Source: Nymphaea colorata
Taxonomy: Eukaryota > Streptophyta > Magnoliopsida > Nymphaeales > Nymphaeaceae
Length of the DNA: 64,000 bases
Direction of reading: 5' to 3'
Assembly (NCBI RefSeq): GCF_008831285.2
Contig: NW_022204507.1
Coordinates: forward strand, 744,001 to 808,000
Shown: positions 56,748 through 64,000 of the stretch, piece after piece
How positions within the stretch are numbered: position 1 is the first letter of the stretch
Layout: every line of letters begins with the position of its first letter
Program-made: the position numbers and the translations under genes
The notes under the pieces: model-generated
The model's database searches: none
What the model was told of the DNA's origin: nothing
What the model saw: only the letters and a program-made list of their open reading frames with translations

Positions 56748-59700
56748 TGTTAACACCCCAAATTTTTCCACATCAAAATTGAAGCAATGTGAAAATTTCA
56801 CAAAAGAATTGTGAAAATTTGCAATTTCAAAGCCAATTTCGAATCTAAAGAACAATTAGATTCAAATCGTGAATTTAACCCGATACACGAATCCCAATGC
56901 AGGATTACGAGTCCAAATTCAATTGTAAATGTCATTTGAAATCCAAATCCAATTGCAAAATGCAAATTTTGACTTAGATCCAAGAATTAGATCTAATTCA
57001 GTCTAAAATGCTACGTGGGACCTACGTGTGGGCCCCACCTAGCTCGTGTGGTCAAGAGCCCCCCAGGGGCCATGCCCCCTCCATGTCAAAAAAAATAATA
57101 AATAAATATTTTCTCTCAAATTAATTGAAGAAAAGTCATTTTCAAGAAGAAATAAAGGAGAAACCTAGGAAAAGAGAGACATTTATGTCTCTCTCTCTTC
57201 TTTAACCAGGTCCTCCTTAAAGAAAAAAATCATTTTCAAGGAAGCAATTACTAGACTGGTCAAACTCACCTAACCTACTTAATCCAAGTAGGTTTGACCC
57301 GGGTGCACTCAAATGTTGTGCCAATTCCAGCTAGGTTCGGTCACCATGGGCTCAACACAGTCAAAACGTAAGTCTGTCTCATGATCCAATTAATGGACGA
57401 AAATAGACTTTGACCGAACCAAACCCACTTTGACTAAACTCAGTCAAAGTACAATTTAGCTCAATTAACAGCTTTCTTGACCTAAATTTATCAAATTACC
57501 TCAAATAAAGTCAAACTACTTGCAAATGAGCTTTGACTTTGGTCAATTGGTCGAAATTGATCAATTTGGACAATTTTGCCCTTCTACGGTCAACTTAAGA
57601 TTAAAAAGCCCAAAATGGTTTATGAAAGGCAAATAAACATTTGAATTTGTCAAATGCATGAATCAAATACCAAATTTAAATTGAATTTCTCAAGTGAAAG
57701 TTTGATTCAGTTGAAATCCATTTTCAATCAAGTTTTGGACGAAAATACCCTTTTCGAACCAAATTTGATAAAATTTTTAAATTTTATTAAAATTTAAATT
57801 TAATTATCATAATTCAATGGCATTTGGAGCTTAGTAACTAGGTTTTAACCTTATAAGCTCGATTTCAAACAAAAAAATAAATAAATAGTACAAAATAAGG
57901 GCAAAACCCTGTGCAAGGGCATTTTCGTCCAAAATTTTAGTCAAAATGGTCACCTAGGTCTGAACACAAGTTGACCAGACCTAGCCCAGCCCACCTAGCT
58001 CGTGGAAATGGGCTGAGAAATGGTCAATTAGAGCCTTTAAAGTCTATTTAACTCATTTTACAAGTCCTCAAGGTCTTAAGTAAGTTCCCAAGGTGAGTTA
58101 AGAAGGTGGTTGAACCCACCTCCTCCTCTATATAAACCTCCCCTTGGCCACTAAGGGGGGGACGAAATTTTGGAGCATTCTATCAAATTGCTGCAGCCAA
58201 GGAGCTAGGAGGGAGAAGCCAAGGAAGAGAGAAGAGGTTCGTCCAAGCCCCCTTCCCCTTTTTCTCCCATTCTCTTCTTCACTTTCTTCTATTCTCCCCA
58301 TTGATTTTGCTAAGTTAGGGTGCTTAAGTGAACCCTTACTTAGGATTTTCGTGGTGAGAAGCCCTCTTTACCACTCCAAATTCCAGCAAGCAAGCTATTT
58401 CTTATTCTAACTTTGCTAAGCTTGAATCCACGGTTGGATTCTTGCTTAGGATTGCTTGGGTTAGAAAACAAGTGAAGACGAAGGACAAACATCAAGACCG
58501 ACCGCAAGGTAGGTGATCTTAACTCACTTCTCTTCTACTTTAGCTTATTGTTGATTTATTTTAATTCCAAAAATTCGTGGGAGGGTTTATTTTCATTTGC
58601 TTATGGCTGGGAATGATGTCCAGCTAAGGGAAACCTACGCTTCAATGTACATGTTAATGCATAATACATGCATATGTCGGTTTTTCTTAAATATGAACCC
58701 AAGTATCAAATTTCGAAATGGGCCCCAAGGCCACGTCCCTTTCAAAGGAACCAACTTAATACCATTTTGAACTCCCTACCATGAGAGAATCCCACGGTGA
58801 GAAAGTGATTTTGCTACATCACGTATGATGAAAATGCCTATAAGGGATGGATACGTTTTTATGAATGTGATTCACCCTTGCATGGCGAAATGATGGACGA
58901 ATAAGCTTGAGTATTGTTTTATTTTCTTTCTTATTCACAGTCATTTTGATTCATGTCTTTCAATTTAATTAATCAAGGGTAGTAGGGAAGATTTGAAACA
59001 AGTTCTCAATCTTCCTACATAAAAGAACCCAGCCATGAATCATCATGATTCATGAGTCATGCGGTCCCTTGATAAAATTTCATTTTGAAAAGTAAGGTAC
59101 GTATATGTATACATTGTTATATATGTACATATATGCATCCGATTTCTTGTCAAAAATTACATTCCTCCCTTAAAATCAGGTTGGAACATGTTTCCAAACC
59201 GGTCTTTAAGGAAATGGGCCATTTTATTGATTTTTCTAGTGCAATATTATAAATTACTTTCATTTCATTTTTACTTAATTTCAGCAAACTCATACGTAAG
59301 ATGTATGTATGTTGTTGAAATCAGACCATGTTTTATAGGAATTGGTTTAAGAATATCAAAATTTACGTATTTGAAATACCAACCATCCTAGAATCATCCA
59401 AAGGAGTTGATGATTTCATTACTACGAAATCTGGAATTTGAATAGATTTGAAAAACTCATTGTTTCTATCTAAGAAACAAGTCCTTATTGGAATCAATGT
59501 CCACAATTTTCAGCTATTTAAATCAACACAAGGTCTGATTTTTAGCTATTTTGAGACAAAAGTGGACGTCATCCATGTCTCCCATCCGTTTCAAAGATTG
59601 AACTTGACATCATTTATATATTTTCATCATTTTGATAATTTTATGTCAAGCCTCAAGCTTATGGACTACATCTCTAATTCATGTGCTTAATCATATAATG

Positions 59701-60568
59701 AGCACATATAGAGAAAGTCCTACATTTTAATCAATCTTCATGTATAGATTGTATGACGTGCAATACGGACTTTGAGAGATTATGAGGGAGTGAAGAATGT
59801 ATGTTTCATATGAATGAATCTTGATGGATTACGAGAGAGAGAAGAATGAATGTTCCATATAGTTTCTATTCTCGTTTCATGCATTCACTTTCACTCAAAA
59901 TCAATGGCACCACATGCACATTCTCAAGAAATTAAGTGATTCAAATTTAAGTTGCAAAAAGTGACCAAGTCATATTGCAATGAGAATTTGTAAACTTCAC
60001 TTAACTTCAAAAGAAAACACAAGCAATGCATTCATAATCTTTTGGCCAAAGTGCATTTGAAAAACAACATGTTTTCTAACAATTTGGAACCTATGTTCTT
60101 TCAAAAGAATGAATTCTACAAATCACATGATTTGACAAAAGAAGAGTTCAAAATCAATTTTTATCATAAGATGATCATCATCATCTAGAGTTCACAACAA
60201 AGAACTCAATTCCAAATCTTCAAAAATCCTCAAGAATTATGTGTTTCAAATAACACCAAAACAAAGGATTTTAAACCAACTTGAAAACCCCCAATATTCA
60301 AATTCATTTATTCAAAAAAATGAATTTCGGTTCTTGAATCCAAAACCTCAATGCATAAGCATATAGGACTTACATCAATAACTCGTATATGATCCAAATG
60401 ATCTTTGGTCCTTGGTCTAATTACCCCTGTTAAAGGCGGCAGGAACGGTTGGACCTCGTACCGACGAGCGGATCCCTTTCTCTTGAAAATTTTCTCAAAA
60501 CCCCAATTTTAAAAGAATTTTGCTGACTCGCATTTCGACCTTCTTGAAAAGGGAGTGGGGTGCCAACA
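56748..60568 (+). repeat. Last LTR (LTR-C, 3,821 bp)
   Basis: It runs from TGTTAACACCCC to GGGGTGCCAACA with a conserved TATA box at 58129-58136. It is nearly identical to LTR-A, with scattered transitions such as those near 56844, 56990 and 57482. This suggests a fairly recent insertion if A and C are the original pair. Confidence 0.95.
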
Positions 60569-60573
60569 CCTAT
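60569..60573. other. Target-site duplication CCTAT (right copy)
   Basis: It matches 36779-36783 and marks the outer limits of the insertion. Confidence 0.9.
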
Positions 60574-61560
60574 ATAGTGTGGAGACTAGATTTAATAAGT
60601 CAAGTGTGAATTATTCAAGCACATACATATTTTTTGTTCAACCACAATACTGTTGCTCCATATATCCAGTACATAATTGACATTGTACTATTCATTTGAA
60701 CTATGTAATTTGAAATTAACAATAAATGATGCTGGAATATTGTGAAATCATTAGAATGCATTTGAGAACATCAAATAAAGGTCGTAAGAGGCCTCGTGAC
60801 ATTGAAAGACTTTACAATAACACATTTACTACATGGTTTCATTAACATGTAATATTGTTTATGTATGTTTTATATAACCAAGAGATAAGTGTATATATTT
60901 TCTTATTGGTTGCTATTATGCTAGCATTATGTATCAAATTAATGAGTTACAAGAAAAAGGTTCGAGTAGCACACTTAAAAAATGAAGTGATAATGTTATC
61001 ATAATATCATGAAGGAACTGTACAAAGTTATAAAGTGTGTGCCATAAATGGATATAGTTTTCATATAGAAGTTATAGAGGAAAGAAGATAAATGTAGAAT
61101 AGTGAGGTAACAGTACATGTATAAACATCAAAATTTTCAATTGGTAGAGATATTGTGCATGTCGTTGGCACAATCACGTACTATGATATTATTAAAGATA
61201 TAATTGAAATAGAATATGGGTCTAAATTTAGATTTGTCATGCTTTATTATCATGGTTTGATGTTCTTAGCCTATATTATAAGGGTATTAAGACGGATAAA
61301 TTTGGTTCCACTCTTGTCAACTTTAAGTACACATGCATGGAGAGTGAACCATTTGTTCTTACAACCCAAATTGAACAAGTTAACTAAATTAAGGATCCTA
61401 GTGATGCATGTTGGCATGTTGTCCTTAAAAGACAACCTAGAAATTTCTTTGATGTATTGTCACAGTCAGTTATCGATGCAAGTGTCTTATCGAATGAAGT
61501 AATCCAATGTGAGAGCTCATGAAGGACTAAATGATTTAGATGACATTTCATGGACTAGGT
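60569..61560 (+). pseudogene. CACTA TNP2-type transposase, C-terminal part (DUF4216 region), decayed
   Basis: It continues the transposase cut at 36783. Blocks seen are ETRFNKSSVNY (about 60595-60620), then NEVIMLS and YHEGTVQSYKVCAINGYSFH (about 60979-61067). GRDIVHVVGTITYYDIIKDI with IEIEYGS lies at 61147-61220. Next come VNFKYTCMESEPFVLTTQIE (about 61317-61375), then KDPSDACWHVVLKRQPRN (about 61390-61445). These follow the order of the DUF4216-containing tail of plant CACTA transposases. Stops and frame changes interrupt it. Confidence 0.82.
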
Positions 61561-61950
61561 ATGTGTTATAGGTACATCAATAACTTTGACTACTCCTCCA
61601 TAGCTGGTGCAAGGACAATGGATCGTGTACATGATGAAGGTAATATTAAGAAACAGTTTTTTTATTATGTTATTTTTGTTGCATGGTTTTATTAATTGAA
61701 TTGTTGTGCTTATGTGATTTCTTGCCATCATAATTAATTATTTAGATATTTGTTTTGGAAATCATTCACACAATCATATTTTTTATATCTAACTGTATCA
61801 AACACCATGCAAATGACTCATAGTTGCATAAATATGCAAGTGTGCAGCTAAGATGAGATGGTTGAGTTTGATACATCACAAGGCATGCAATTTGGTTTAA
61901 ACATAGTACAAATTTATTTTTTTAATTGATATGGTTTTTGTGTAGATGCA
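61561..61950. other. AT-rich spacer between the two CACTA genes
   Basis: No motif was seen. It may be an intron or an intergenic spacer within the transposon. Confidence 0.45.
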
Positions 61951-63400
61951 AAATGCACTTGTCATGCATCATAGAATCATGTTCTAAACACTATCAACCA
62001 GCCACAAGAAAGAAGATGAAAGTTACTATAGATGCATGTGGTGAACCCATTGGATAGCAGGCTCAAAAGTTAAGCACTTTTATAGGAACTATAGTAAGAG
62101 ATCCAAACAAAACACCATTGAAGTACAAAAATTGGAAAGAACTACCAACCTTTTGCAAGGACAATTTGTGGAATCATGTCACTATACCTTATTTATAAAG
62201 TTTCATTATATATTTCATATGTTACATATCTGTTTGTTCTTTGTTTCGTACTATCATTGCACCAGTTTGTTGACTAAGAATGGTATGAGGTGGAAAAAGA
62301 TTTAAGAATTGGGTCCTAATGGAATATCAAATATTGTGGAATAATTGGCGATCAAACTTAAGGGCCATTTATAAATGACATAATAATTTTGAAGAATATA
62401 TGAAATATCATTCTAAAGAGTCGCCTATTGATAAGTGGGAGAAGCTAATAGAATGATTTGACACACAATAAGAGAAGATAGTGAAAGTATGATATATTAC
62501 TTTGGTGATTTAAATGTGGTTCTATTGTTTTTAACTAAATGATTGTGGCTTTTTTGTAGGCCAAAAGTGAATGGAATGCAAGCAAGCATTCATGCCTGAA
62601 GTTTCCTCATACAACTAGGGTCAAAACCTTTGCATGATTCTGTGGTAAAATAGAGAGTTTCAACCTACAAAATATTGATAAAGTGACATTATATTTTTTG
62701 CATGTTATTTCATCATATTATGACTATAGGCTCCAAATGGCCAACCGAAAACATTCAAGCTAGAATGTTTTGCGTGATTCTGTGGTAAAATAGAGAGTTT
62801 TAACCTACAAAATATTGATAAAGTGACATTATATTTTTTGCATGTTATTTCATCATATTATGATTATAGGCTCCAAATGGCTAACCGAAACCATTCAAGC
62901 TAGAATGTGGGTCATGATTCGCACAACATGAAATCCAAACTATTGTAATTCATAAACATAAGCAATGATTTTAAGCATTAATTGTATTAGTTTAGGGATA
63001 TCATGTTATTATTGAGGTGCATAATTTGTAACTATTAATGTTTTATGTAGGAGTAAATTAAAGAATAGGAAGCTCAATTGCCTAAGCGTCTAGGAATAGT
63101 CCATCAAGAGATGATGTCTTATCTTGAGCTATGAATGAAGACGAGAATAAACGTGTTTTCACATATGGGAGTGTTGTCCTTGCTTGTGATGTACTTGGCA
63201 AATAACCAACTCGAAATGAGCTCCTACATCAAAAATTGTATCTCACTGAGTAGGTAAACCAAATAATGTGATCAACCAATTCCAAGCTAAGATGAATGAA
63301 TTAGAAGCTCAGATCAAGATGTTGGTAGAAGAAAACACCAATCTTAGTCAACTACTGAGACTGAACAAACTAATTGACAAGTAACTTTTACTTACATAGT
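61951..63400 (+). pseudogene. Second CACTA gene: Transposase_24-like (Ptta/En/Spm) protein, decayed
   Basis: One frame near 62030-62180 reads VTIDACGEPIG, then KLSTFIGTIVRDPNKTPLKY and KNWKELPTFCKDNLWNHV. At about 62318-62455 it reads LWNNWRSNLRAIYK and HNNFEEYMKYHSKESPIDKW. After a possible intron, SEWNASKHSCLKFPHTTRVK comes near 62565-62625. The end has a heptad-like segment (QFQAKMNELEAQIKMLVEEN, about 63282-63345) that suggests a coiled coil. This matches the second protein of plant CACTA elements. A 140-bp tandem duplication lies inside. Confidence 0.75.
62629..62908 (+). repeat. Two-copy tandem duplication, period 140 bp
   Basis: The unit from tgcatgattctgtggtaaaa to attcaagctagaatg occurs twice in a row (matching points 62631 and 62771) with only a few substitutions. 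It is a recent local duplication within the dead CACTA gene. Confidence 0.88.
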
Positions 63401-64000
63401 GTTCAAGTTTAACGTAATCTTACACTATGTAGTTTGACCTAGTAGTCAGCTACAAGCAGTGAAAATATCAATGAAAACAGGTCAAGTTTTGGAAATCATG
63501 TGGAACATTACTAAACACATCAAGCAGATCTAGAATATTTGATTGTCATTATGAGGATCACATATCACAATTTCCTCCAACGTAATTTTTTATTGAATAT
63601 CAGTCATAATTGTAGGATATTATTGTTGAGACTCCTGGAAGATTGAAAGATTTGATTGAAATGAGATTTGCTGCCTCAAAAATGACACTTTTGTAGTAAG
63701 TACACAGAGGTTAGAGATCTTCATTGTTCTATTTTATGTTATTTATATTTCAGCCAACTTTGTATGAACAATCCATATTTATGGTATAGACTTGTTCTCC
63801 AGCATCATTTAATTATTTTTTTTAAACTGGATGTTAGTTATATTTGTATATTGTTGTTGAAACTCTTAGATATACTTAGTATATTTTTTGCATGTGTTTG
63901 TTTAATAGATAAGGGTTATTCATAATTTTCATTGTCAACTTAAGTTATGGTATCTGAAGCAAAAACTCTATTGTTGTAGTCTCAACATTGGCTTTTCTTG
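63401..64000. other. 3' part of the CACTA element, non-coding
   Basis: AT-rich, with no coding motif recognised. The last bases, ggcttttcttg, resemble the beginning of a CACTA right terminus but are cut by the window end. Confidence 0.4.

Larger units (their letters stand above)
36784..60568 (+). mobile_element. Ty3/gypsy Tat/Ogre-type retrotransposon array (LTR-internal-LTR-gap-internal-LTR)
   Basis: The outer LTRs at 36784-40605 and 56748-60568 bound the array, with CCTAT duplications outside. Between them lie a complete internal region (40606-49979), the first 638 bp of a third LTR (49980-50617), 100 N and a second internal region that starts inside gag (50718-56747). Tat/Ogre assignment rests on very long LTRs, an extra gene before gag, a non-coding break between protease and RT, two RNase H domains and an integrase with no chromodomain. 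The array could be a real LTR-recombination product or a false duplication at the gap. Confidence 0.9.
34430..64000 (+). mobile_element. CACTA transposon interrupted by a Tat/Ogre-type retrotransposon
   Basis: The two halves of a TNP2-type transposase lie at 34430-36783 and 60569-61560, with the second CACTA gene following to about 63400. Removing 36784-60568 and one CCTAT copy makes them adjacent, in the right order and on the same strand. The window ends in ggcttttcttg, which resembles the start of the right CACTA end (TTTTCTTGTAGTG), but the decisive bases lie outside. The left end was not found. Confidence 0.75.

Noticed and set aside
1-64000. CRISPR array, bacterial operon or organelle insert
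   Set aside because: No regularly spaced direct repeats, ribosome-binding-site-led gene series or plastid or mitochondrial genes were seen.

Overview
The window is nuclear DNA from a flowering plant. It holds a seven-exon eukaryotic housekeeping gene with plant-type promoter motifs, inside AT-rich sequence dominated by plant LTR retrotransposons (copia, Tekay chromovirus, Tat/Ogre) and remnants of hAT and CACTA DNA transposons. The species cannot be told from the sequence alone. No bacterial, organellar, CRISPR, rRNA or convincing tRNA genes were seen.

Layout. 1-3854: a 5'-truncated, decayed Ty1/copia element ending in a recognisable 3' LTR. 4200-5380: a decayed hAT transposase with BED finger and DUF659-like region. 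5925-16315: a complete but dead Ty3/gypsy Tekay-type chromovirus on the minus strand. It has two LTRs, a PBS, a PPT, an ATTCA target-site duplication, and a single gag-pol frame broken by nine stop codons and no frameshift. It sits inside a GATCCAAATCC-rich tract visible on both sides. 18365-21424: a diverged LTR of a related chromovirus in the opposite orientation, with no internal region.

22860-31400: the only cellular gene, encoding eukaryotic initiation factor 2 subunit alpha (eIF2alpha). It has seven coding exons and 342 residues, and every intron is in phase 0. Introns 1 and 6 are long and carry repeats, a possible SINE, hairpin clusters and a GC-rich block.

34430-64000: a CACTA (En/Spm) transposon with a TNP2-type transposase and a second Transposase_24-like gene, split at 36783/60569 by a very large Tat/Ogre-type retrotransposon array bounded by a CCTAT duplication. 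The array reads LTR - internal - partial LTR - 100-N gap - partial internal - LTR. Its complete internal copy carries an extra upstream gene with a plant mobile domain (PMD), a gag-protease protein with a G-patch, a reverse transcriptase, two RNase H domains and an integrase without chromodomain. The second internal copy is nearly identical but has many one-base deletions next to the gap, so the duplication may be partly an assembly product.

Nothing here is clearly a new cellular system. The points most worth a second look are the PMD-carrying Ogre-type element, the structure around the gap, the mosaic LTR divergence and stop-only decay of the chromovirus, and the hairpin-rich blocks in eIF2alpha introns.
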